Shown here: piece after piece, positions 1 to 11,662 of the stretch
Layout of the letters: each line of letters begins with the position of its first letter
How positions within the stretch are numbered: the first letter of the stretch is position 1
Position numbers and translations under genes: made by a program
Notes under the pieces: model-generated
The model's database searches: none
What the model saw: only the letters and a program-made list of their open reading frames with translations
Told to the model about the DNA's origin: nothing
Origin: Whalleya microplaca
Taxonomy: Eukaryota; Ascomycota; Sordariomycetes; Xylariales; Xylariaceae
Direction: 5' to 3'
Assembly (NCBI GenBank): GCA_022497155.1
Contig: MU385722.1
Location: forward strand, 620,001 to 684,000
DNA length: 64,000 nt

Positions 1-2127
1 TCTATTGTCAGAGCCTTGGGCTCTTTATCTATATCGTCAGTTGCTTTCTTTATCAACATGGCTTACTATTGGTTATGACTGTTGATAAGCTACACCTACA
101 CTTGTGAATCGCCTCCTTCATTTCTTGCATAGCTCATCCTTAGAGTCAAGATCATCGCCATCCATTCAATATCTGGGACCAACTTTGGATACATTAGATA
201 GGCTCAGCGTGATGAACCCGTGTTTTAAGGGGGGCTAGTATACGATCGTACATTCACCATTATAATGGGGAAACCCAGCATTAAATGGCAGAAAAGACGG
301 TAAGTGAGAAAGAAATTGCTTCGGAACCAAACGGAAAGCTCGTAAAGCTACTTCTACCTTAGCATGTTTTGATTGAAGGGTCAAAGGATTGGTATAGTAC
401 AGATAATCTCCTATGTAGCCTTGCATATGTATGGCAGGCCCTTCGTTGCTTTAAAATAGATCAAGCTCGATTCAATCAATCACTGTTAACTTTGTATCTC
501 AACAGCACGGGAGCCTCGATACCATGGCAGGGAGCTTGTTGAGAGATGACACCCTTCGATATAGATGGGAATAGGAATGGTTAGCTAGGTTCTATAAATC
601 AAATACCCCTATTCCGCTGTTGATGATGGTGACTAAGTGAAAGTGGAAGTGAAAGCGAGGCTTATAACCTCATATATTCTATTTTAATAAATCCCTTGCT
701 TTCTATTCCATAGGTTCTATAATTCAACTTCAGCATGATCGAGTTCTCCCTACGGCTCAGTCTTATCCTTGGATAAGCTCTGGATTCCACAACCTTATAG
801 TTAGTTCATGTCACTACATCTAGTGTGCCCATTAAGTCAACACTTGCAGCGATTGATTGAAGCTATGCGAACAGTAAAATGTCTTCTCGTATTCTTTACG
901 TTAAGATCGAGATAATAATGACATGCGACTCTCTATCCACCAGAGAACTCGCACGCCAGCTCCTAGATCATTCCAAAGATCTCTGTGCTGGCCTGCACAA
1001 TTCACCCTATGTTTTCCCTGTCCCAGACATTTGTTTCAACGTTTTGTTTTCGTATTTTTTTTTAATAATACTTTCCCGCAGAACTCGAACTCGTCGGTGA
1101 TTCTATTTGCAGATTCGACATAAGGCAATATATCGTAAACGAAATCTTCATCGGACAGTAACTTATTTATATGCCTGAACGAGAAATTGTATCTAGTTCC
1201 AATATTCGGCAAAGAGACTGCCTAAGTGTTCTAAATATAACTAGGGCTAACAAACCCATCCGCCAGGGTCGAGATGCCAATCACTAGTAGCACCTCTGGA
1301 GTGGCTCGGCCCAATTCTGACCGAGCTTCCTGTGGCTTAGCATATGCTTGCTAAACCTGGCGCATTCCCTCTTTTGTTATTTATGCTGTTGTTTTAATGT
1401 AATTATTCTGAATACAATGGTACTGATGTTTAATGATTAAATATGTGGTATTCCATTCAAATTGATAGTCGTCGCGATTCTGTTTGACTGGACTGAAATA
1501 TGTAGCTCAAAAATTGGTCATGAGGTCGAGGGTGGAACGCAAACCATTTACCTTGGGGGTGTATATCGAGATGCAGCGAATTAGATTATCTATATTATGC
1601 AGTTGGTGCAAGTGAGTCATACGGATGGTCATGCTTACTGCTCAAACAAAGACCAATGGAAGAACGGGGAATATTGGGTTCGTTAGTCAATGTTAGCTCC
1701 TATAGAACAAAGAAAGAAGACAACAAACTTTCAATATTGAAATCTGTTGGAAGCCGGACAACAACAACCAGAAAACCAACGACAGAATACCTATCTGCGA
1801 TATATAAAGATGAGGCTGCTATACATGTTCGTATTGAATCTAATTGCGCTTAGAATACGGAGTTGCACAATCGCGATGTACCTAATTTTACTCGTATAAC
1901 CTCCAGCTGCTTGTCATATAACATTTGTATTCTGCCGGCTATCACTGGATGAGTGCAGATGATTTTGAAACTTGGGTTTGATACTTTGCATCCTCCTACT
2001 AGAAGAACCTTGCATTGATTCACCAATCAGGGCATACCATTTATTTGCAGTTTTGACGTTTCAAATAAAGTACGATCTTGATACATCAGCAGGCTCAGCC
2101 CGTTCCTGCAAAAGCTCAGATGCAATC
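1..2127. other. intergenic, no gene seen
   Basis: This stretch is AT-rich, and its longest open frames (about 60-90 codons) have no recognisable domain, signal peptide or consistent splice sites. I see no gene in it. The last few hundred bases are the likely promoter and leader of the plus-strand gene that starts at 2128. Confidence 0.5.
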
Positions 2128-3686
2128 ATGACTAGTACACAGCCGTTCGGTACCTTGCATGAAGACTACTGGGATGACGAGCAAATACTCTTTGGCTCCC
2201 TTCGATTCTCTCTGAGAACCGGAGAGGTGGGTGACTGAATCTTAGGTGTCATTGAGCCGACTAAACCCCAGATCTAGGAGATTTTCGAACAGGCGCCTGA
2301 GGAGCTGTTTAATAATCGCGATTACGAACCAGAAGCCCCCGATGTTTCGACGGTGCCTACATCCACCATCGACAGCCACCCTGTATACGAAGGCACGCCT
2401 AGTCGACCACGCGTGAATCTGCCAGTATCGTCCCAACAGCAATCGGTGCCAGATACCAGCCATGGGCCAGAGGACTCGAAGGGCGAGCAGACGGAAGCGG
2501 TTTCGGACACGGTCCCGACACCTGTAGTCCCTCAAGCCAAATGGCAACCCGAAAAGGATATCACGAGTAAGGGGGACTATGAATACTATTTAGGGGTATT
2601 ACGTAAAGTCAAGACCTACATCATTGGCGGGAAAAACATCAATATCAAAGTATCTGAAGATGCATATAAAGCTGAGATAATCGCAGCGGGTACTATGATT
2701 CCAAGAGGTGAGGCTTTCAAGCTAACGTGGAGGCCCCCTCATCTACCGTAACAAAACCGGCATCATACATACCACCGAATATTTGCCATAGCTTATACTA
2801 ATCTAAATCAGACATAGCGAGTCGACGACATGTAGTCTTCTTTGCGATCTTACAACACGTCGTTGGGAACTTCCCCAAGTTTTGCAATCCAAACATACCG
2901 GCTGGCATTGCTGCTTCGAATAGGATCGTCAACGTCATCAAGTACCTAACAAGTGACGAGTTCGAGACGAAGACTATGGTCAAGATCGAGCTGAAGGACA
3001 TCAACGAGGCGCTCTCGGCCTTCTGCAAATACGCGTACCCGGATCCCCAAAGGGGCGAGGAACGTGTCCACAAGGTCTCGCGCCTGAAGTTCATCTGCTT
3101 CAACGCCTTCGCTATCGGCCTGGCAAACAGGAAGCTTCTGGATAGTCTTGATGTTCCCAAGCGAGCAATCTCTGCGATGATGGGCCAGAAGGAGATATTC
3201 CAATCGCCCTGTTTCAATCACGAGTCCGTCTTCATCGTGAGCAAGTGGTTGACGACCAACCTCGTCGACAAGTTGATGGAGGACGATGAGACGAAGTTGA
3301 AGATTCCCGACATCTACGGTGCCATTAGTCGGTACAGGCCCAGATACATGGAGCTGTACAAGCAAGACAGGAAACAGGAGTTCCTGCATTACAGCATCGC
3401 TATTGCAACCGCGCAAGCCAAGATCGAGAGTAGCAACAAGACCTACAGCAACGCCGAAGAGAAAGCACAGATATTTAAAACGGTGACTGAATTGGCGCTC
3501 AAGCAGGTGGAGCAGGGCTACGATCATCCCCTGGCTAACATGCTCAAGGAGATAGCGCATTTGAACGAAGCCGCCAGAAACCAGCCGGACGAGGGAGAGC
3601 GGCAGGAGGTACTGCTCAAACTTATGACCATGGTGGAACTCTGCGATCAATCATTGAAAACGTTGTTGCAGCGCAAATCTACTTGA
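2128..3686 (+). CDS. hypothetical protein, 467 aa, three exons
   Basis: The model is join(2128..2226, 2278..2707, 2812..3686). The first intron (51 bases) has a GACTAAAC branch site. The second (104 bases, GTGAGG..CAG) restores the frame exactly, turning the split G|AC into Asp. The protein has an N-terminal acidic segment, a Pro/Ser/Thr-rich low-complexity region (about residues 40-130) and a compact, mostly alpha-helical C-terminal half rich in Lys and Glu (about residues 180-467), with no signal peptide or transmembrane segment. I do not recognise the family. A frame open over three exons and a soluble, charged C-terminal half favour a real gene. The start ATG is the one that leaves the shortest acidic N-terminus, and an in-frame upstream extension is possible. 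Confidence 0.6.
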
Positions 3687-4989
3687 GGGCGTGTCGCACA
3701 GTTTCCTGCTTACAATTTGAACTTTTCTTTCACAGTTCAACTTGAATAACGCTCAGTTTTACCCTTTCAAAACAAATCAGAAATCCCATAGAAATAGCAT
3801 ACTCCGTACACGATAAGTTATCCATTAACTGCCTACTCGAGTGCAGCATTTGGGGTTTCAGCTAATTGAAAATTTCCCATGTCTCACATTTGTCCTCTAC
3901 ATGTATATCTGCGTAGAAGAGCTACAGAAACGATACTTCTGAACGAATTGGAATGGTGACATGTCAAGAATAAGGAGATTGTACAACAGATAACGAATGA
4001 CTAGAGGAAAACCGAAAGATTTGTTCACTGCATAATAATTCATGTAGGATGTTATACATTCAGTTTTCTGGTTAACCTTGGGTCAAGTACGTATGTATTA
4101 GCTCTCTGGAACGCATTCCTAAGTCAATACTTGCCTGTCATTCACGTTTTATTTCAACCCAGACCGCTATAATAACCTGTAGGGGTCTCTTTTATAGACC
4201 CTTTTTCTTCTGGAGTTCGGGGAAACAGTAGCTCCGAGAACCTATATTTATAGAAGTAGGTACCTTGGTAAGATCTTCCGAACTACATCTAGGAGGATAT
4301 TTAGATAATACAGCAACCAATTCAAGTTCATCAGCTAGTTACGGTAGAACTAGTACACTTTTAAGTCCAACATTATAATCGAGAGAAACCAAGGCAGCGT
4401 GACTAAATAGCGGCATGGCATGATATCCTTCACCCAGCCCCAGCATATGGTCTGTTAGACAACCTGTTGGCGGGTCAAGTTAGAAACTCCAGCTTATCTC
4501 ACCGACCTACCTAGGCACTTACGTCACAGAAGAAGCACGGTTCAATGCACATAACACTTCCCGAAGACTCGTTAAAGATAGCTCAATTACATACACGTCC
4601 CATCCATCATTACATCAAGCCGCCAGCAGATTCCCGCTACGACTTGTCCTCATTTCGCCATAGAACATATGTGACCTTGTCCAGTTTCTTTCTTTCTCCT
4701 AATTGAGGTCCTCTAGTAAGGCCGTCTCCAGAATGCTTATTATATCCTTCATTTTGCCTGTTTTTCAGAACTCCCATGTCCATGGGATGCCCTAGCCCCC
4801 TCTGCAGGGGGCTGTGCGGTGTTGATTATATCCCGATATGTCGTTGTCTGTTCCTTCAAGCGGGACTAAAACAACGCGCGCCTATGCCTGTTGCTCCACC
4901 ATATAAAACGCCATCCGCCACGCCTTACATTTCGTAACCTCTATTGTCATCCCATAAAAATGATACCAAAGATAACCCATTTATTTGCC
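3687..4989. other. intergenic between convergent genes
   Basis: About 1.3 kb of AT-rich sequence separates the 3' end of the plus-strand hypothetical gene from the 3' end of the minus-strand GH72 gene. The only open frames are short and lack any feature I can support. Confidence 0.5.
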
Positions 4990-6527
4990 TTACAACAGCA
5001 GAGTGCCGACGAGCGTGAACAGCGATACAATGCCGGTGAGGACGAAGACGCTCATGTCCATTGGCGGAGCCGGTCGCGCACTAAGGTTGTGATTTGAAGC
5101 GGTGGCGGTTACGGACCCGGAGCCCGGTGTCGCGGTGCCTGTCGAAGTGCCTCCGGCGTTCTGGGAGCCGGAGCCGCTGAGACCCGGGCCTTTACCAGCG
5201 CCGTCGGTCATGTACTAGGAATCAATTAGCGACTCGTGTTCAAATAACAGAGACCGTACTGATAATTACCTTCTTGGCGCCATCAGGAATTGCAGGGATA
5301 TTGCTCGGGCCCCACTCGTCGAGATCCCAGATGGAGTTAACAGTCGGGCACGCGACGGAAGATGTGGATTTCGAGGCACCACCATCGCCGGTAGGGGCCG
5401 GGTACTTGGATAGGGCCGACGCGAATTTCGAGAATTCTGAATCCTCCTTAACTGAATCAGACTTTCCGGAGAGTTCGACAATACCGAACCCATTGCCTTC
5501 ACGACTGTACTCGTACATAAGACCGCCAGAATAAACAGCCGACATTTGGTCGCTCATCAATGCGCTCAACTCCTGGAAGTCGCGGCCGTTTGTTGTGCAG
5601 CCCCATTCAGACAAGAAGATGGGCAGACCGTACCCAGTAAAGTTCTTAACCTTCTGGTCCCAGCCTGACTCTGTAAAGGAGGACGGGGAACACCAGGAGT
5701 AATCGTTCTAAGACAGACTGGTCAGCCCAGAGAAAGCACATAGAATTCAAACAATCACTTACGAAAGCGAAAAAGTCGCTACGCTCGTCATCCGTACCGC
5801 AGTTGAAGTAGTGGGCCGTCTCCATGCGGTTCTGGCTGACATCGGCAGCAGAATAGCCAACGGGGATCTTGCGGTATCCACGCGAGCCAATATACTGTCT
5901 CATGTCACGAGTGGTGGCCTTCACGTAAGGGGCGGCCTTGACAGACTCGGGCTTATCGTTAATAACTTCGTTGCCAGAGAAGAAGGCGAGCGTGTTGTCG
6001 TATTTGGCGAATTCATCGATGGTGGCGAAGACACTCTGGAGGTAGACGTCGTTGTACGACGGCGCAGGCTTGTCACGGTTGATGGAGTACTGGGGATTGT
6101 TGACGTCGAGAACCAGGTAGATGCCAGCATCCTTCAGGGCGTTCATGCACTCCGAGTGGTCGGCCGAGTTGTCGACCGAGTAGACACGGACGGTGTTGAC
6201 CTTCAGATTACTGAATTCCTTAATGTCCCTTTTACAGATGGTGGTATCAGCGAGGGGATCGAGATTGGCGGAAGAGCCACCGGGCTGGTAATCGATTCCT
6301 CGAACGTAGAATCGCGTGCTGCCGGCCCAGAATGCTATTGTGTATCTGATTAGCTACGACCGCGATTCGAACCCAACACTTGACCGATGGGGAAGAATAC
6401 CATTGCCAGATGCAGTCACGGTAGGCAAAGAATCGGCGCGATTGGGCAGCTCTTTTTCGGTGACAGTAGGTTCGGCGTGAACCATACCCGCAACCGCCAG
6501 CGCGGATGCGAGGGCGAGCGAGCGCAT
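4990..6527 (-). CDS. GPI-anchored 1,3-beta-glucanosyltransferase (GH72, GEL/GAS family)
   Basis: The gene is complement(join(4990..5214, 5270..5707, 5763..6334, 6401..6527)), 453 aa. GH72 enzymes cut internal beta-1,3-glucan bonds in the cell wall and rejoin the chains, which elongates glucan at the outer membrane face. A signal peptide is visible (MRSLALASALAVAGMVHA). The catalytic domain starts at AFWAGSTRFYVRGIDYQPGG. The acid/base Glu lies in FSGNEV and the nucleophile Glu in LSEWGC. After the catalytic domain there is a Ser/Gly/Thr-rich linker and a hydrophobic C-terminus typical of a GPI signal. No cysteine-rich X8 (CBM43) module follows, which places it with Gel1-like members. All three introns are short and keep the frame. 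The start is the ATG directly before the signal peptide. Confidence 0.93.
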
Positions 6528-9500
6528 GATGGATACTATGAATACGGGACCAATTCGTCTATGGCTTTGGTGTTTGTTATTATTCTCCTGGACTTAAGCA
6601 AAGGGGAAGTCCGTCAAGCAAAGCGAGGAAGTACGCGAAGAAGTACGCGAAGCAGTACGCGGTGGAATGCGATCCCGAGCGAGTGAGGGAACGCGGTGAG
6701 GGAGAGAAAGAGTTGAAGAGGGTCGAATTATTACAAAGATACTAACTACAACGTAGACGGGGAGAAAGGGCAACAATAACGAGTGAGTTGCCGGGGAACA
6801 AGGGAGGCGGAGATGACGGGGAAGTTCGAAGCTGGGAAGGGTGAATCAGGCCAAGCCGTGTCAGTCAAGGTGGTCCAGGGGCAAAAGAAAAAAGAGCGAG
6901 GAGGAAGAATGACTGGATTTATTCATTAATGAGGTGTCGCTTCCTTGATTTGGACATAATGCAATGCCAGCCAGCATTACCTTGGTACGACCAGCAGTGG
7001 AAGGAGGTACGGGTATGTACGCAGTAGGAGAATAGGGGAATGCAGGAAAGGGCGTGTGTCCAACATGTCATGGTAGTACAGTATAGTAAGAGCATCCATA
7101 AACACGAGACCAATTCACCAACGGTATCCCACGTATCCGCACACCGTGGCAGCGGAGAGGAGCCCCAACCAGACCTGTAACAACATGCCGAGATCTTGAT
7201 GGAGGGTAGAAAGGGTGTGGTTGTAAGACTATGTACAACGCAGTCTACCTACACTTTGTGATTGTAAAGACTGTATGTCCTAGGCAAAATTGTTTTATTC
7301 TTCTAGGACAGTGTGAAATGTAGGAGCACCAGCTTAGCTACTCGCCATCCCATCAATAAATTGGCTGTGGTGCAGGTGTCTATATGTAACAGCCATTGCA
7401 GTTGTTAGTTCACTGATTTAATTGTCTGTTATCCCATCTTGCAGGTGGGAGATGGAGGTGGAGATGGAGGGGTAGAGATAGCAAACCTGGCATCCATGGA
7501 GCCCATCCTCTTGGCACGATTGGCCAGAATTCGTCATCCGGTTCATTGCCGGTACCAACCAAGGCTTTAAACCGGGGCCGCTAAATGACCCGCTCTGCCT
7601 CCAGTCTCCCAGTCTCGCTCTCTCAAGCGGCCGCCACGCCCGCCTAAGAATGCAAGTTCATGTAGGTATATGAAGGTCGAATCTAATTGCCATCAGTACA
7701 TTCATTCCTACGGAGGCACGTATCTATCAGTAATCACTTCATAGCGTGTTTACGTGTCTACTCCCTATCTCAGGTATAAACATGTAACGAAAACATTCAT
7801 TAAAAAAGGTCTTCTCATAAGTACCGAGTTGCTTAGTTCGGACGATTTTAAAGGTGAACGGACCTTGGCTTCTGCTGTCATGTTATCAAGTTGCTACCAA
7901 ACTTTTAAATAACGAGTTCGTATTTGCAGCGCCACAATTCATCCCATCAATCAGTCGACTTCGCCCCATTTAGGTTTCAAGCAGGTTACGAGCATGATAC
8001 ACCTTTTACCCTGTCCGACGACTCCGGGTCTTGCGGTCGACAGCGAACAAGCAGACAAACCAGTCTGCCGTTTCAACATGTGCGCGGCGCCGTGGATCTG
8101 GTTTCCTTGGCCCTCTTGGCCGTCGGACGATGTGGGTTTATGCCGTCATCACGCCGCTCTGCCATTTGTCTTGCTACAACACGTTACGAGACATGAATGG
8201 TTGGGTGGCTGAGTGATTCATTGTACGAACTGTTCGTACGAAATAAATATAAATATATATCAAAAGTACGGAACTGCAGTGGTATGGTATCCCGTAGACA
8301 GCGCTAGGTACATCAAACAACTGTCACGTACCTACAAGGTGAAAGTAAAAAATATTAACAACTTTTCTGATGCGCATTATTGGATGAAGTTCAAGTTTTG
8401 ACACGACCTTAAAACAAGTCAACCAATCTTGGGCAGCCCGAGGAAGAACTATCGACCTGGGTGGGGCCTCCACGGCGCCTAACGATCCCTAGCGTGGACT
8501 CTGTCGGTCTATTTCCTTGGTAGGCGCTAACACCTCTTTAAAGGGGTTCTCGGTCTAGTACAGTTTACATACATATACGGGTTATTCGCCCAGTTAGAAA
8601 TCAAGTGTGGTGATCTATATGTATATGTATCTAGAGGGTTTAGTATATCATAGGAATTTTCACAAGCAAATTGACCTATTAGAGTAGCCTATCAGAATAG
8701 CCAACTTATATGTACACTACTCAGGGGTATTTATTGTGCTTTTCGGTACGAATGAATCCACGCCATCCGTGACTGATATTTATTTTAATAAGCAGCATAA
8801 ATAGCTTCAGATATAAGAAAAAAGAATGAAGTATTTTAAATAAGGCGTGAGTGTATAAGCTACCGGGGGTAAATGGTAGGCTATCTAAGTACCAGTACAA
8901 AATTAGCCTTTATACCAGTAGATCGATAGCTGGCAATAGGCAGTAAATCTCAACAGCGTAATGTAGAAATACAAGGCTAGAGGATCGGGATGGCGTTAGA
9001 GTTTAATTACTCAGCTATTGGAAGTATAAAAGACACAATAATTACCCTGAAATGCTGTACATATATCATAGTCCAAATATTTTATGCCACCTATTAGGCT
9101 ATTTTATAATATAGGGTTCAAAGCTATCGACTATAGCAGTTCAGGGGTTTTAAAGGGGGCAGACTCGCAGTATGCACACGAGTTGCAGACTTGCAGTTGG
9201 TTTCTTATGTTGAATTGAGAGTCAAGGACTGGTACAGTATAAGGCACGAATAGTAGCATTGTGTATATAACAGGCCATCTGCCACTCTAGAATAGCTGAA
9301 CCTCAAGTCAATCTAAGCCTCATGAACCCTGTATTTCAGCATCTTAGACCTTACGATATACGTGACTACAGCACATGCTCCTATTCCTCTTGCCCTTGGG
9401 CAACATATATTACATTGCCTTAAGCATAAATATCACTTGAATGGCTCGTTAATTTTCAAATATGTTTTGTTACATAGATACATTTGAAGAGGCTGGTGCT

Positions 9501-9637
9501 AGTTTACATTGAATATGCCACCATAAAGCTCAATCCCAAATAAACGAATACCATAGTAAAATAACAGCCAAGTAGTCACCAGCGACATTCCAGTCCAAGT
9601 TTCACACGATATCATATCACTATCAGTGAAAAGCTGC
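6528..9637. other. long intergenic region, AT-rich in its right half
   Basis: The part next to the GH72 start (about 6528-7150) is its probable promoter and leader and is purine-rich on the plus strand. The part from about 8400 to 9640 is AT-rich with many stops in all frames, as in RIP-decayed repeats, though I could not match it to a known element. A perfect palindrome at 8223-8239 is listed separately. No gene is supported. Confidence 0.5.
8223..8239. repeat. perfect 8-bp inverted repeat, 1-base centre
   Basis: GTACGAAC-T-GTTCGTAC is a perfect palindrome with a single central base in an otherwise featureless AT-rich intergenic stretch. It could bind a dimeric regulator or be chance. Confidence 0.6.
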
Positions 9638-10093
9638 TTATGGGCACTTCAGTGTAGGGATGCCCCTGAAAGAGAGGTTGTCAGTATCGGGATAAACATA
9701 TAATCATAACAAACGAGAAATCGCAACGACGGGATGCAGGTCGGCTTACTTGTATTCCCAGTTTGTATAACTGGAGGTGCCTCCGTGTTCACACAGGCGG
9801 ACTTGCTTGCCCAAGCCGTACAAACACTCCTCGAAGGGTAGATGCCGGTCGCCCTTCTTGATGTGCTTGACGTGGAAGTAGAAGTATTGGTTCGTTTTAT
9901 CATTCCACACACAGGCCTTCTTCAGTTGCTTGTCGTGGAAGTTCCCCACAAATCGCTCCCTACACAACTTGTCCACCACCAACAATGCTTCATCCTCGTC
10001 CTCCCAGGTCTGGCCATTTTTGGGCTGGTTGCAGTTCACGGCATAAGCCTCGCACGTAAGTGCTAGGAAAGTCAAAAAGGCTGAGAGCTTCAT
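9638..10093 (-). CDS. small secreted cysteine-containing protein (effector-like)
   Basis: The gene is complement(join(9638..9665, 9750..10093)), 123 aa. A signal peptide is present (MKLSAFLTFLALTCEAYA). The mature part has six cysteines, the last one supplied only by the 28-base second exon, which ends in GIPTLKCP. Without the intron the frame stops after NWEYK with five cysteines, so the spliced form with an even count is preferred. The C-terminal pattern CxHGG..SYxNWxYK...C resembles a group of small secreted proteins in plant- and insect-associated ascomycetes (recalled, not searched). The function is unknown; such proteins are often host-interaction candidates. The intron has GTAAGC and TTTCAG ends. 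Confidence 0.75.
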
Positions 10094-11662
10094 GGTTTCG
10101 GTGATCGGGTGTTTGTATGGTTATGTGTATGAAGTAGTAATAAGTATGATTTTAGTTGAAGGGATGGCTTGAGTTCGCAATTGACTTGTCAGTTGAGTTG
10201 CTGGAAACTCAAGGTAACCTTGTGATTTATAGAGAAATTGTTCGAGCCGTTGTGAGTTCGATCTCCCATTGTCGTTGCTATTATTACGTTGACTTCCCAC
10301 CTTAAGGATACCTATGATAGAGTCAAGCTATAATTAATTAAGAATGGTCAAGGGTTGAGAACACACCGAGACTATTGCAGAAATCATCATGTGGGGTACA
10401 GGATTCAAGGACACAATTCTACAACTTTTAAGACTAATAGCCTCGCTGATTCCCTCAATTGATTGTCCAAGTGGAGATATTTTTTCACCTACGGAAGCTC
10501 CCGCCATAGCTTTTTTGGCGCATGTCATAACCCTGTATCAACTCTATCTTTAGACAATGCTCTTTAGTAGCAGTAAATAGCATGTTTCTATCTACACGTA
10601 CCAAGATCAAACATATATCAATATATAGAAAATACAACCTTAGAAGGTTAGAGTCTCTGTCGCATCTCAGCCTCATTAATCCTGACCCACATACTCGCAT
10701 CGAACAACCTCATAGTCTTTTTATCCCACACTCGATCTGCGAACACAAGCTGAAAATTAAACACGCGAAGCAAATACGTTGACCGATCTTAGCCCAAATA
10801 AACATCCTTCAGACTGCCGAATTCCGAACAGGAACTATGGAGATCTCAGGTGGACCCTTGCCTTAAAGTAGATCTTGATGAGCTCCATGGACGCAATGGG
10901 CCGTCCGGCGCGCATCCAACGACCTCCACCTCAGCCTTGGAGTCTTCATCAGGCTCGGTGTGACGTTCTTGTCGGAAACACCCATTTCTGGATCGAAAAT
11001 ATCTTCATTGCGCATTATATCTATAGAATATGCTCCGGTTTCTGTGCTTCCAGGGGTGAAAATTCCATTTCTTTTACATATTCAACCACACGAAACGTCT
11101 TACGATCGTTTTAAGTCTCTTTGATAATAATTTCCTAATTGTGTTTACAGGACTCTCGGGACAGACTATAATTGGAAATTCTGGTATACGGGACATACTA
11201 TCATATCGCCCTCGGGAGAGATATTCTTGTCTGCCTCATGTTAGCAGAAAGAGTCATTGTTTCGTGGAGAGATATCAGGGCCTAAAGCAGGATAGGACTG
11301 AGTTCATATACTCTACTGTGAGCGTATCAGCTATACTAACCTCAGAGGTAGACATGCAGATGATTCCCGGAATCGTGACATGCAATACTCACTAATGCCC
11401 ATATACAGATGGATGCTTCATTCGAAAACCTTCCCAGAGAACAGCATGCTGGAAGATTATACCAGTACAATCAATACATGTACGACATTTCTAGAGGCAC
11501 ATAAATAGGCGAGCTTAAGTCTAAATATGCAATAACCCTATTTATTATTCGTCTGCCTTCTACTATACATGATAATACTGCCCCAGCCTTCCTACACCCA
11601 ATAGATATGTGATGCATTTTCAAGCTAATTGTGCCGAAGAACATAGATATAATTGAAAAACA
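10094..11662. other. intergenic, no gene seen
   Basis: The right side is the 3' flank of the nine-exon minus-strand gene, and the left side is the promoter of the small secreted protein. A tRNA-like TGAGTTCGATCTCCC string near 10250 has no acceptor stem or anticodon arm. Open frames are short and unconvincing. Confidence 0.45.
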
